64,000 nt of DNA from Faucicola sp902506225. GTDB lineage: Bacteria > Pseudomonadota > Gammaproteobacteria > Pseudomonadales > Moraxellaceae. Of this stretch, positions 46,215-55,020 are shown one piece after another (position 1 is the stretch's first letter; each line of letters starts with the position of its first letter). The stretch spans positions 124,001 through 188,000 of the forward strand of contig LR733345.1 in NCBI GenBank assembly GCA_902506225.1, in the 5' to 3' direction. The notes below the pieces were generated by a model. That model was not told the origin of the DNA. It did no database searches and saw only the letters and a list, made by a program, of their open reading frames with translations. The position numbers were made by a program, and so were the translations under genes.

Positions 46215-47759
46215 ATGCAACAATTGAATCCAGCGGAAATCAGTAATCTGATTAAGCAGCGAATTCAAGACCTGACTGCGGGTGCCACAGCAAAGAACGA
46301 AGGCACTATTGTCATGGTATCTGACGGTATCGTACAGATTCATGGTCTTGAAGATGCCATGTACGGCGAAATGATTGAGTTTGAAGGTGGCGTATATGGT
46401 ATGGCGCTAAACCTCGAACAAGACTCAGTCGGCGCGGTTGTTCTAGGTGAATACTTGAATCTCCAAGAAGGACAAAAAGCTTACTGTACTGGTCGTATTT
46501 TAGAAGTACCAGTTGGACCTGAGCTTTTAGGTCGTGTGGTAGATGCACTGGGTAATCCTATCGATGGTAAAGGCCCAATTAACGCCAAATTAACGGATAA
46601 AGTTGAAAAAATCGCCCCTGGCGTTATCGAACGTCAATCAGTTGATGAGCCAGTAATGACAGGTTATAAAGCTGTTGATACCATGATTCCAATCGGACGT
46701 GGTCAACGTGAGCTTATCATTGGTGACCGCCAAACTGGTAAGACAGCCATGGCAATCGATGCGATCATAGCGCAAAAACACTCGGGCATTAAATGTGTGT
46801 ACGTAGCCGTTGGTCAAAAACGTTCAACCATCGCAAACGTGGTACGTAAACTAGAAGAAACTGGTGCACTAGCTTATACAACGGTTGTAGTTGCATCGGC
46901 TTCTGAACCAGCAGCGCTACAGTACATCGCGCCATACTCTGGTTGTACTATGGGTGAATACTTCCGTGACCGCGGTGAAGATGCGCTTATCATTTATGAT
47001 GACTTATCAAAACAAGCCGTAGCTTATCGTCAAATTTCATTGCTATTACGTCGTCCACCAGGACGTGAAGCTTACCCAGGTGACGTATTCTATCTTCACT
47101 CACGCCTATTAGAGCGCGCTTCACGCGTGAATGCTGAGTATGTAGAAAAATTCACCAACGGTGCTGTAACAGGTAAAACAGGTTCGTTAACTGCCTTGCC
47201 AATTATCGAAACCCAAGCGGGTGACGTATCAGCATTCGTACCAACCAACGTGATCTCAATCACTGACGGTCAGATCTTCCTAGAGTCAAGCTTATTTAAC
47301 TCAGGTATCCGTCCAGCGGTGAATGCGGGTATTTCAGTTTCTCGTGTGGGTGGTGCAGCGCAAACTAAAATCATCAAAAAATTGTCAGGTGGTATCCGTA
47401 CCGCATTGGCACAGTATCGTGAATTGGCAGCGTTTGCACAGTTTGCTTCTGATCTAGATGACGCGACCCGTAAACAGCTTGACCATGGTCAACGTGTGAC
47501 TGAATTGATGAAACAAAATCAATACGCACCAATGAGCATCGCTGAACAAGCTGCGGTAATTTATGCCTCTAACGAAGGCTATCTAGCCGATGTCCCTGTC
47601 AACAAAGTGCGTGCATTTGAAGCAGGTTTGTTACGTTACTTACGTGACCAACATGGTGATTTTATGGCAGACATTGATAACACTGCCGACTATAATGATG
47701 ATATCGCAAACCAGTTCAAATCAGCGATTGAAAACTATAAGCAAAATCATTCATTCTAA
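46215..47759 (+). CDS. atpA: ATP synthase F1 subunit alpha
   Basis: Regulatory nucleotide-binding subunit, 514 residues. It has the P-loop GDRQTGKTAMAID, the alpha signature and the Arg finger region with NAGISVSRVGGAAQ. The ATG follows AAGGAACAG. A strong hairpin lies in the 141-base gap before atpG. Confidence 0.98.
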   Translation: MQQLNPAEISNLIKQRIQDLTAGATAKNEGTIVMVSDGIVQIHGLEDAMYGEMIEFEGGVYGMALNLEQDSVGAVVLGEYLNLQEGQKAYCTGRILEVPVGPELLGRVVDALGNPIDGKGPINAKLTDKVEKIAPGVIERQSVDEPVMTGYKAVDTMIPIGRGQRELIIGDRQTGKTAMAIDAIIAQKHSGIKCVYVAVGQKRSTIANVVRKLEETGALAYTTVVVASASEPAALQYIAPYSGCTMGEYFRDRGEDALIIYDDLSKQAVAYRQISLLLRRPPGREAYPGDVFYLHSRLLERASRVNAEYVEKFTNGAVTGKTGSLTALPIIETQAGDVSAFVPTNVISITDGQIFLESSLFNSGIRPAVNAGISVSRVGGAAQTKIIKKLSGGIRTALAQYRELAAFAQFASDLDDATRKQLDHGQRVTELMKQNQYAPMSIAEQAAVIYASNEGYLADVPVNKVRAFEAGLLRYLRDQHGDFMADIDNTADYNDDIANQFKSAIENYKQNHSF

Positions 47760-47796
47760 GATTTAGTGAAATTTTAGAACTGCATTGTCATAGAAC

Positions 47797-47834
47797 AAAT
47801 GAACAAAGGGGTTATGATTACTTTGTTCATTTTT
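47797..47834 (+). promoter_or_regulatory. Terminator-like hairpin between atpA and atpG
   Basis: Perfect 12-bp stem AAATGAACAAAG / CTTTGTTCATTT with a 12-base loop, followed by TT. It sits inside the operon, so it can only be a partial terminator or an mRNA 3'-end stabiliser for the upstream genes. Confidence 0.65.
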
Positions 47835-47900
47835 CCAAATTTCGTCCATGTTATATCAATGGGCGTGGACTGAAACTAAACATGGCTGTATGGATTATTT

Positions 47901-48779
47901 ATGGCAAGTTTAAAAGAAATTCGAGCAAAAGTTGCTAGTATTAAAAGTACCCAGAAAATTACTCGCGCCATGCAAATGGTTGCAGCGAGTAAGATGCGAC
48001 GTGCCCAAGAACGTATGCAACTAGGTCGTCCTTATGCCGATAGCATGCGTCGAGTGGTTTCTCATCTAGTTAAAGCTTCACCAGACTACAAACATCCTTA
48101 CCTAGTATCTCGTGCGGTTAATCGTGTTGGCTATATTGTAGTCAGTTCTGACCGTGGTCTTGCAGGTGGTTTGAATATCAACTTATTCAAAAAATTGATG
48201 CAGCACGTTAAACAACAAAAAAGCCAATCGGTTGAAACGCGTTTTGCGGTGATTGGTCAAAAAGGCGTGAGCTTCTTTAAAACATTCGGTGGTACGGTGA
48301 TCGCTGCGGAAACTCACTATGGTGACAACCCAAGCTTTGAGCAACTTAGTGTGCCAGTTCAAGTAATGCTTGATGCGTATAATCGTGGCGAAATTGATGA
48401 GATTTACATGGTATATAACAAATTCGTTAATGCCATGACCCAAAATCCTAGTGTGCAACGCTTATTACCGATTGCGGCTGAGTCTTTGGTTGATGAAACC
48501 ATGGAAAATCGTGAATACAGCTGGGACTACATCTATGAGCCAACTACCAAAGAGCTGCTTGATGGTTTGATGGGACGTTATGTTGAATCAATCGTCTATC
48601 AAGGTGTGGTAGAAAATATTGCTTCTGAACAGTCTGCACGTATGGTTGCTATGAAAGCAGCAACGGATAACGCAGGTAACTTAATTAACGAATTACAATT
48701 GGTTTACAACAAGCTGCGTCAAGCGGCGATTACCCGAGAAATTTCGGAAATCGTTGGCGGTGCTGCTGCTGTTTCATAA
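47901..48779 (+). CDS. atpG: ATP synthase F1 subunit gamma
   Basis: Central rotor shaft, 292 residues. The N-terminal helix has ASLKEIRAKVASIKSTQKITRAMQ (in two parts). The Rossmann-like middle has SDRGLAGGLN and the C-terminal helix has MKAATDNAGNLI..L and the terminal ITREISEIVGGAAAV. The upstream ribosome site is weak compared with its neighbours. atpD starts 25 bases later. Confidence 0.97.
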   Translation: MASLKEIRAKVASIKSTQKITRAMQMVAASKMRRAQERMQLGRPYADSMRRVVSHLVKASPDYKHPYLVSRAVNRVGYIVVSSDRGLAGGLNINLFKKLMQHVKQQKSQSVETRFAVIGQKGVSFFKTFGGTVIAAETHYGDNPSFEQLSVPVQVMLDAYNRGEIDEIYMVYNKFVNAMTQNPSVQRLLPIAAESLVDETMENREYSWDYIYEPTTKELLDGLMGRYVESIVYQGVVENIASEQSARMVAMKAATDNAGNLINELQLVYNKLRQAAITREISEIVGGAAAVS

Positions 48780-48804
48780 TTGACCTACATTCAAGGAGAG
48801 CGTA

Positions 48805-50205
48805 ATGAGTAGCGGTCGTATTGTACAGATTATTGGCGCGGTTATTGACGTTGAATTTGACCGTCAAAGCGTACCAAGAATTTATGATGCCTTAAAAGTT
48901 GAAGGCACAGAAACTACATTAGAAGTACAACAACAATTGGGTGATGGTATCGTACGTACTATTGCCATGGGTTCTACTGAAGGTCTAAAACGTGGTCTAC
49001 CAGTTAGCAACACTGGCGCACCAATCTCTGTACCTGTGGGTAAAGGTACACTAGGTCGTATCATGGACGTTTTAGGACGCCCAATCGATGAGGCAGGTCC
49101 GGTAGAGCATAGTAACACTTGGGCGATTCACCGTGAAGCGCCAAGCTATGATGAACAATCAAACTCTACTGAACTTTTAGAAACCGGTATTAAAGTAATT
49201 GACTTACTATGCCCATTTGCTAAAGGTGGTAAAGTCGGTCTGTTCGGTGGCGCGGGTGTTGGTAAAACCGTTAACATGATGGAACTTATCAATAACATCG
49301 CAAAAGCACACTCAGGTTTATCGGTATTTGCTGGTGTAGGTGAGCGTACTCGTGAAGGTAATGACTTCTACCACGAGATGAAAGACTCAAACGTACTTGA
49401 TAAAGTTGCGATGGTGTATGGTCAGATGAATGAGCCACCAGGAAACCGTTTACGTGTTGCCCTGACAGGTTTAACCATGGCAGAATACTTCCGTGACGAA
49501 AAAGATGAAAACGGTAAAGGTCGTGACGTATTATTGTTCGTTGACAATATTTATCGTTACACGCTAGCGGGTACCGAAGTATCAGCATTATTAGGTCGTA
49601 TGCCATCTGCAGTAGGGTATCAGCCAACGCTTGCAGAAGAGATGGGTGTACTACAAGAACGTATTACTTCAACCCAATCAGGCTCTATTACCTCGGTACA
49701 AGCAGTATACGTTCCTGCCGATGACTTGACTGACCCATCACCCGCGACAACCTTTGCTCACTTAGACGCAACAGTGGTATTGAGCCGTGATATTGCCTCA
49801 CAAGGTATTTACCCAGCGGTTGACCCACTCGACTCAACGTCGCGTCAGTTAGACCCACTGGTCATTGGTGAAGAGCACTATGCCGTTGCTCGCGGTGTTC
49901 AAGAAGTGTTACAACGCTTTAAAGAGTTGAAAGACATTATTGCGATTTTGGGTATGGACGAATTATCAGAAGATGATAAATTAGTGGTGTACCGTGCACG
50001 TAAAATCCAACGTTTCTTGTCACAACCTTTCCACGTTGCAGAGGTATTCACCGGTGCACCAGGTAAGTACGTACCAATCCGTGAAACCATTCAAAGCTTT
50101 AAAGCAATCTTAAATGGTGAGTATGATGACTTGCCAGAACAAGCATTCTACATGAAAGGTGGTATTGAAGAAGTGGTTGCTGCAGCAGAAAAACTACGCG
50201 GCTAA
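48805..50205 (+). CDS. atpD: ATP synthase F1 subunit beta
   Basis: Catalytic subunit, 466 residues. It has the P-loop GGAGVGKTVNMMEL, the catalytic Glu in GERTREGNDFYHEM, the DELSEDDKL motif and the alpha/beta signature PAVDPLDSTSRQLD. A short insertion (EKDENGKGRD) replaces the usual EGRD before VLLFVDNIYRYT. The ATG follows CAAGGAGAGCG. A hairpin lies right after the stop. Confidence 0.98.
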   Translation: MSSGRIVQIIGAVIDVEFDRQSVPRIYDALKVEGTETTLEVQQQLGDGIVRTIAMGSTEGLKRGLPVSNTGAPISVPVGKGTLGRIMDVLGRPIDEAGPVEHSNTWAIHREAPSYDEQSNSTELLETGIKVIDLLCPFAKGGKVGLFGGAGVGKTVNMMELINNIAKAHSGLSVFAGVGERTREGNDFYHEMKDSNVLDKVAMVYGQMNEPPGNRLRVALTGLTMAEYFRDEKDENGKGRDVLLFVDNIYRYTLAGTEVSALLGRMPSAVGYQPTLAEEMGVLQERITSTQSGSITSVQAVYVPADDLTDPSPATTFAHLDATVVLSRDIASQGIYPAVDPLDSTSRQLDPLVIGEEHYAVARGVQEVLQRFKELKDIIAILGMDELSEDDKLVVYRARKIQRFLSQPFHVAEVFTGAPGKYVPIRETIQSFKAILNGEYDDLPEQAFYMKGGIEEVVAAAEKLRG

Positions 50206-50215
50206 TTTCTCAATC

Positions 50216-50253
50216 AAACCCTGTTAGTTTAAACTATATTAACAGGGTTTTAT
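50216..50253 (+). promoter_or_regulatory. Terminator-like hairpin between atpD and atpC
   Basis: Perfect 11-bp stem AAACCCTGTTA / TAACAGGGTTT with a 13-base loop and a following T-run. It sits in the 81-base atpD-atpC gap, so it may cut down epsilon transcription or protect the upstream message. Confidence 0.7.
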
Positions 50254-50286
50254 CAACCTAATTTTGCAATACCATAGGAGAGAACT

Positions 50287-50694
50287 GTGGCAACTTTACA
50301 ATGTAATGTCGTCAGTGCGAAAGAAACTATCTACTCTGGTGAGATTAGTATGTTAATTGCTACTGGTGTAGAAGGTGAGGTCGGTATTTTGCCAGGACAT
50401 ATTCCTTTTATTACGCTATTAAAACCAGGCCCCATGCAGATCAAAACTAGCAATGGTAATGATGAAATAGTGTATGTATCAGGTGGCGTTTTAGAAGTGC
50501 AACCGCATTTAGTGACGGTATTGGCAGATACGGCAGTACGTGCGCATGACTTAGATGAAGCCAAAATTTTGGAAGCACGTCGTCATGCAGAACAAACCTT
50601 GCAAAATCAAAAAGCCGATATAGATATCTCTGCGGCTTTGGCAGAATCTTTGGCACAATTGCAAACCTTAAAGAAATTCAAAAACCGTGCCTAA
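50287..50694 (+). CDS. atpC: ATP synthase F1 subunit epsilon
   Basis: Rotor subunit and inhibitor of ATP hydrolysis, 135 residues. The N-terminal beta-sandwich has GEVGILPGHIPFITLLKPG, then VSGGVLEVQPHLVTVLAD; the C-terminal two helices are present. It starts with GTG after TAGGAGAG. Last gene of the operon; the operon terminator follows. Confidence 0.97.
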   Translation: MATLQCNVVSAKETIYSGEISMLIATGVEGEVGILPGHIPFITLLKPGPMQIKTSNGNDEIVYVSGGVLEVQPHLVTVLADTAVRAHDLDEAKILEARRHAEQTLQNQKADIDISAALAESLAQLQTLKKFKNRA

Positions 50695-50716
50695 TTTTGA
50701 TGCGGACGTGTTTAAA

Positions 50717-50745
50717 GACAGTGGCTATGACCACTGTTTTTTTTA
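50717..50745 (+). terminator. Terminator of the atp operon
   Basis: ACAGTGG and CCACTGT (50718-50724, 50731-50737) with a 6-base loop and an uninterrupted run of eight T. Confidence 0.88.
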
Positions 50746-51063
50746 TGGGTGCTTAAAAAAAGAGTGCTTAAAAATGTGCTAATTATGTTTTAAACTAAAT
50801 TTAGCAAAAAAATTTTATCAGTTATTGAACAGATAACCTTATATAATATGCTTTTGCATCTGGTTATATGTGGTATTTATACTTTTTTATGTTTAGTTAC
50901 GTTTTAACAATATTAAATTGGCTATTTTTTCGCTAAATTAATTCAATTATATTGTAGTAGTACAGGTAATGCGTAAACTTTCATTACCTATTGCTGATAG
51001 ATAAATAAAGATATATTCTGATATAAGTATTGAGAGTATGTATAAAATTTTTTGGAGGAAATT
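50746..51063. other. 318-base upstream region of bfmR
   Basis: Very AT-rich. It has GTGCTTAAAAA repeated twice near 50750-50775, a TATAAT box near 50842 without a matching -35 at normal distance, and the GGAGGAAATT ribosome site just before bfmR. The bfmR promoter must be here. Confidence 0.45.
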
Positions 51064-51771
51064 ATGTCAGAAGAAGAGTTGATACCCCGCGTATTGATTG
51101 TAGAGGATGATGAGCGTCTTGCAACCTTGACCCAAGATTATTTGCGTAAAAATGGTCTAGATGTGGCAATTGAAACTGACGGTAACCGTGCGATTCGTCG
51201 TATTGTCGCTGAGCAGCCTGACATGGTGGTGCTTGATGTGATGCTGCCAGGTAGTGATGGTTTGACGGTATGCCGTGAAGTACGTCCTCATTTTCATAAC
51301 CCTATCTTAATGCTAACCGCGCGTACCGAAGATATGGACCAAGTGTTAGGTCTAGAAATGGGTGCAGACGACTATGTGGCAAAACCGGTTCAGCCGCGTG
51401 TGTTATTAGCGCGTATTCGTGCGCTATTGCGCCGCTCTGATACCGCGCCAACCGATGAAGTGCCGCAGCGCCTTGAATTTGGCGATTTGGTTATTGATAA
51501 CGGCGGTCGTTCGGTTACTTTGAACGATGAGCTTGTTGACTTTACCAGTGCGGAGTATGATTTGTTGTGGTTATTGGCATCAAATGCAGGTCGTATCTTA
51601 TCGCGTGAAGATATTTTTGAACGTCTGCGTGGTATCGAGTATGATGGTCAAGACCGCTCGATTGATGTACGTATTTCTCGTATCCGTCCAAAAATTGGTG
51701 ACGATCCAGAAAACCCAAAACGTATCAAGACCGTTCGCAGTAAAGGTTATCTGTTTGTCAAAGAAAACTAA
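51064..51771 (+). CDS. bfmR: Response regulator BfmR (OmpR/RstA family)
   Basis: Two-component response regulator of 235 residues. The receiver domain (8-120) has LIVEDDE, phosphoacceptor Asp58 (MVVLDVMLPG), the switch Thr in LMLTART and Lys in YVAKP. The winged-helix DNA-binding domain (135-232) has TSAEYDLLWLLASNAGRILSRE in two parts. By recall it is nearly identical to Acinetobacter BfmR, which governs envelope and biofilm genes. The ATG at 51064 follows GGAGG. The partner kinase is not next but 7.4 kb downstream at 59228, with NO genes in between. A terminator follows bfmR. Confidence 0.93.
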   Translation: MSEEELIPRVLIVEDDERLATLTQDYLRKNGLDVAIETDGNRAIRRIVAEQPDMVVLDVMLPGSDGLTVCREVRPHFHNPILMLTARTEDMDQVLGLEMGADDYVAKPVQPRVLLARIRALLRRSDTAPTDEVPQRLEFGDLVIDNGGRSVTLNDELVDFTSAEYDLLWLLASNAGRILSREDIFERLRGIEYDGQDRSIDVRISRIRPKIGDDPENPKRIKTVRSKGYLFVKEN

Positions 51772-51794
51772 TTGCTTTTTTAAAGCAGATAATC

Positions 51795-51828
51795 AAATAA
51801 GTCAGCCTCGTGCTGGCTTATTTTTTTT
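51795..51828 (+). terminator. Terminator after bfmR
   Basis: AATAAGTCAGC pairs with GCTGGCTTATT (one G-U/mismatch) around CTCGT, followed by a T-run. It separates bfmR from norB transcription. Confidence 0.85.
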
Positions 51829-51851
51829 ATACAAAATAGCATTTGGCTATT

Positions 51852-51874
51852 AACATATATTTTATATATATGTT
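51852..51874. promoter_or_regulatory. NsrR-like operator overlapping the norB promoter
   Basis: A 23-bp palindrome with left half AACATATATTT and right half ATATATATGTT-like, the same length and layout as the NsrR consensus (half-site AAGATGYATTT). A TATAAT box begins at its right end (51874-51879) with TTAACA 18 bases upstream, so a bound repressor would cover the promoter. A closely similar 23-mer lies before nirK. Confidence 0.6.
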
Positions 51875-52000
51875 ATAATTTCCAATAAGACAATTTAAAA
51901 ACATACTAGTAACATTATACATGTAAATAAAATACATTTAATGATGTTGCAAGTTTCACTTATAAAACCCTCTTAACTTTTGCTAAAAAGGAAAACGACA

Positions 52001-54319
52001 ATGGGTGAATTTAAACGTCATTGGATAGCCTTGATTGCGATTTTGATTGTCACTTTCTCGCTATTAGGTTGGGGTGGGGTCGAAATCTATCGTACCACAC
52101 CGCCTATTCCCGAAAAATTTGTCGATAGAACTGGTCAAGTGGTGATGACAAAAGACGATATTCTTAACGGTCAATCGGCTTGGCAATCAACGGGTGGTAT
52201 GCAGTTAGGCTCGGTATATGGTCATGGTGCCTTGCAAGCGCCTGACTGGACAGCGGACTTTTTGCATCGTGAATTGACGACTTGGATGGATATCAAAGCG
52301 CAAGCACAATTTCAAAAACCTTTTGCACAGTTAACGGTTGAGCAACAAGCACCGATTGAATCTGCACTCAAACAAGAATATCGCAAAGGGAGTGCTTATA
52401 ACAATGGTACGGTGACTTTGTCTGATACGCGTATCGCTGCGATGCAACAAACCGCAAAATACTATATTGACTTATATGGTGATTCGCCTGAGTTTCATAA
52501 ATCACGCGAAAGTTTTGCCATGAAAGAAAATACCTTGCCAGATTTGAGCAAACGTGAACATTTGGCAGACTTTTATTTTTGGACCGCTTGGACCGCTTCT
52601 TCAGAACGCGCAGGCACCAATGCCACTTATACCAATAACTGGCCTCATGAGCCGTTGATTGACAATAACCCAACCGCTGAAAACGTGATTTGGTCGATTG
52701 CCAGTGTGGTATTCTTGATTGCAGGGGTGGGTTTCTTGATATGGGGATGGTCTTTCCTACACCATGATGAAGCTGAAGTAAAACTCACGGTGCCAAAACG
52801 TGATCCATTAAGCTTGATAGAATTAACCCCTTCACAAAAAGCCTTAGCAAAATATGCCTTCTTGGTGATGGGTTTATTCGTCGCTCAGATCTTTTTGGGT
52901 GGTTTGATTGCCCACTATACGGTTGAAGGTCAAGACTTTTATGGCATTCATCTATCTGAATTTCTGCCTTACTCTTTGGCGCGTACATGGCACATCCAAG
53001 CCGTGTTATTTTGGGTGGCAACCGCGTTTCTAGCAGTTGGTCTATTTGTTACCCCAATCTTGAACGGTGGTAAAGACCCTAAATTTCAAAAATTGGGGGT
53101 TGATGTTCTTTGGGTGGCACTGATTATTGTTTGCTTGGGTTCTTTTGCAGGTCAATATTTAGCAATTCACCAAATCATGCCTGATAATCTCAACTTTTGG
53201 TTTGGTCACCAAGGTTATGAATTTATCGATATCGGTCGTTTTTGGCAAATCTTGAAATGGGTCGGTGTGTTATTTTGGCTGGTATTGATGTTGCGTGGTG
53301 GTTTAACCGCATTTAAAGGTCAGGGTGATAAAAACTTATTATTTATGTTTATTGCTTCAGTGGTCTGTGTTGGTTTGTTCTACGGTCCAGGGCTACTTTA
53401 CGGTGAGCACACGCCAATCGCGATTATGGAATACTGGCGCTGGTGGGTGGTTCATCTATGGGTGGAAGGGTTCTTTGAAGTATTTGCCACCGTTGCGATT
53501 GCTTTTATCTTCTTTAACTTAGGGTTGGTGACTCGCCGTACTGCCACTGCTTCATCTATTACTTCAGGTGCGTTGTTCTTACTGGGCGGTGTTCCTGGTA
53601 CTTTCCACCACTTGTATTTTACGGGTACGACTACCCCAATCATGGCAATCGGTGCGTCATTTTCTGCCCTTGAAGTGGTGCCACTGGTAGTGTTGGGTTA
53701 TGAAGGCTATGAGCATTGGTCTATGCAGCGCCATGCAGCTTGGATGGATCGTTTAAAATGGCCTGTACTATTCTTCGTTGCGGTTGCGTTCTGGAACATG
53801 TTAGGTGCGGGTGTGTTTGGTTTTATGATTAATCCACCGATCTCACTATTTTATCTACAAGGTTTGAATACCACTGCGGTTCACTCTCATGCGGCGCTAT
53901 TTGGGGTATATGGTTTCTTGGCACTCGGTTTTATCTTACTGGTGATGCGCTACATCCGCCCACAATACCGCTTTAATGATCGCTTAATGAAAGTAGGTTT
54001 TTGGGGATTGAATCTTGGCTTAGTCGGCATGATTGTGACTAGCTTACTACCAATCGGTATTTATCAAGCCTATGCGTCCATGACACAAGGTCTATGGTAT
54101 GCCCGTAGTGAAGGCTTCTTGCAACAAGATTTCTTAGAAACCTTACGCTGGATTCGCACCATCAGTGACTTAGTCTTTATCGCAGGTGGGTGTAGTGTGG
54201 CTTGGCAAGTGGTAAAAATGGCATTTAACATCGGTTCGCCTGATGCGGCAGTACCTGTACAGCCTTTTGACACGGTTGAAGAAAATCCAGACCCTGCCAC
54301 CCCTGCACATCGTGTATAA
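52001..54319 (+). CDS. norB: Quinol-dependent nitric oxide reductase
   Basis: Membrane enzyme that reduces two NO to N2O with electrons from quinol. The protein has 772 residues, the fused single-subunit qNorB form. The N-terminal extension (residues 1-235) with its own membrane helix replaces NorC but has no heme c CXXCH. The heme-copper-oxidase-like core of about 12 helices has the heme and FeB ligand His in ARTWHIQ, HLWVEGFFE and PGTFHHLYFTG. The ATG at 52001 follows AAAGGAAAACG. It sits alone between bfmR and nsrR, under a probable NsrR operator. It detoxifies or respires NO made by NirK nearby. Confidence 0.96.
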   Translation: MGEFKRHWIALIAILIVTFSLLGWGGVEIYRTTPPIPEKFVDRTGQVVMTKDDILNGQSAWQSTGGMQLGSVYGHGALQAPDWTADFLHRELTTWMDIKAQAQFQKPFAQLTVEQQAPIESALKQEYRKGSAYNNGTVTLSDTRIAAMQQTAKYYIDLYGDSPEFHKSRESFAMKENTLPDLSKREHLADFYFWTAWTASSERAGTNATYTNNWPHEPLIDNNPTAENVIWSIASVVFLIAGVGFLIWGWSFLHHDEAEVKLTVPKRDPLSLIELTPSQKALAKYAFLVMGLFVAQIFLGGLIAHYTVEGQDFYGIHLSEFLPYSLARTWHIQAVLFWVATAFLAVGLFVTPILNGGKDPKFQKLGVDVLWVALIIVCLGSFAGQYLAIHQIMPDNLNFWFGHQGYEFIDIGRFWQILKWVGVLFWLVLMLRGGLTAFKGQGDKNLLFMFIASVVCVGLFYGPGLLYGEHTPIAIMEYWRWWVVHLWVEGFFEVFATVAIAFIFFNLGLVTRRTATASSITSGALFLLGGVPGTFHHLYFTGTTTPIMAIGASFSALEVVPLVVLGYEGYEHWSMQRHAAWMDRLKWPVLFFVAVAFWNMLGAGVFGFMINPPISLFYLQGLNTTAVHSHAALFGVYGFLALGFILLVMRYIRPQYRFNDRLMKVGFWGLNLGLVGMIVTSLLPIGIYQAYASMTQGLWYARSEGFLQQDFLETLRWIRTISDLVFIAGGCSVAWQVVKMAFNIGSPDAAVPVQPFDTVEENPDPATPAHRV

Positions 54320-54327
54320 TTGGTCAC

Positions 54328-54363
54328 TAAAAAAACAGAGCATCTAGGATGCTCTGTTTTTTT
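54328..54363 (+). terminator. Terminator after norB
   Basis: ACAGAGCATC / GATGCTCTGT stem (with an AG..A loop region) flanked by A- and T-runs, 8 bases past the norB stop. It can also end leftward transcription. Confidence 0.88.
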
Positions 54364-54376
54364 ATTCAATACGCAT

Positions 54377-54406
54377 AAAAAAAAGCGCGTTGATTATCGC
54401 GCTTTT
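54377..54406 (-). terminator. Terminator after nsrR
   Basis: AAAAGCGCG (54381-54389) pairs with CGCGCTTTT (54398-54406). The A-run on its left gives the minus-strand T-run needed for nsrR. Confidence 0.8.
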
Positions 54407-54423
54407 ACCGCTACTAGCAAAAA

Positions 54424-55020
54424 TCATGATAATAACGCGCGTATCTCTTCAGGATTGCTAACCAAATCAGCGAGCGAGTAACGATCAAATACGGTTAAAA
54501 ACGCTTCAATCGCTTCAAACAAGATAGGTTTTAGTTGGCAGACGGGCGAGATGACACAACTAGAATAAACGGGCAGTTGTTCTTTTTTTTCAATCCAATG
54601 ATGTGGGGCGATGGGAATTTCTTTACTGACTTGGGAGAAATTTACTACACCAATTTGTCCGGCATGGATAGTCATATCGGCACTATTCCCCCCATCATCA
54701 GTCACCCCGTCATCTTTTTTGGATAAATGATTGCCAAAAAAACAATCGACCATCCCAAAATCAACCTCAGTATGGCGTAGCACCGTACCGATGTTGATGT
54801 CTTTTGGGGCAAACGCAAGGCGAATACCACCGTTTTTGCCGCGTACACTTTCAATGAGTCCAATCTTACTCAGATGATGGACGATCTTCGTCAAATGATT
54901 CTTAGAGATTTGGTAGCTATCGGCAATCGCTTGAATGTTGCCAAGTTCATGCTGTTTTGGGACGACGGCTAAATAAATTAAAGTGCGTAATGCATAGTCA
55001 CTGTATTGGGTAATTCTCAT
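54424..55020 (-). CDS. nsrR: NO-sensing repressor NsrR with a long insertion
   Basis: Rrf2-family repressor whose iron-sulfur cluster is destroyed by NO. The N-terminal winged helix is typical (MRITQYSDYALRTLIYLA, then ISKNHLTKIVHHL). The usual cluster ligands are Cys93 (VDCFF), Cys155 and Cys161 (SSCVISPVC). In E. coli NsrR the first two are 5 residues apart; here about 57 extra residues lie between them, so the protein has 198 residues instead of 141. The insertion holds acidic/Gly-rich KKDDGVTDDGG and an APHHWIEKK stretch. After it the family pattern resumes (FLTVFDRYSLADLV). It faces norB and is divergent from nirK, as expected for their regulator. Confidence 0.9.
   Translation of the reverse strand: MRITQYSDYALRTLIYLAVVPKQHELGNIQAIADSYQISKNHLTKIVHHLSKIGLIESVRGKNGGIRLAFAPKDINIGTVLRHTEVDFGMVDCFFGNHLSKKDDGVTDDGGNSADMTIHAGQIGVVNFSQVSKEIPIAPHHWIEKKEQLPVYSSCVISPVCQLKPILFEAIEAFLTVFDRYSLADLVSNPEEIRALLS

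Noticed and set aside
47119..47130. Palindrome TTCACGCGTGAA inside atpA
   Set aside because: It resembles parS only in part (CACGCGTG, not CACGTG centre) and falls in conserved codons, so it is probably chance.
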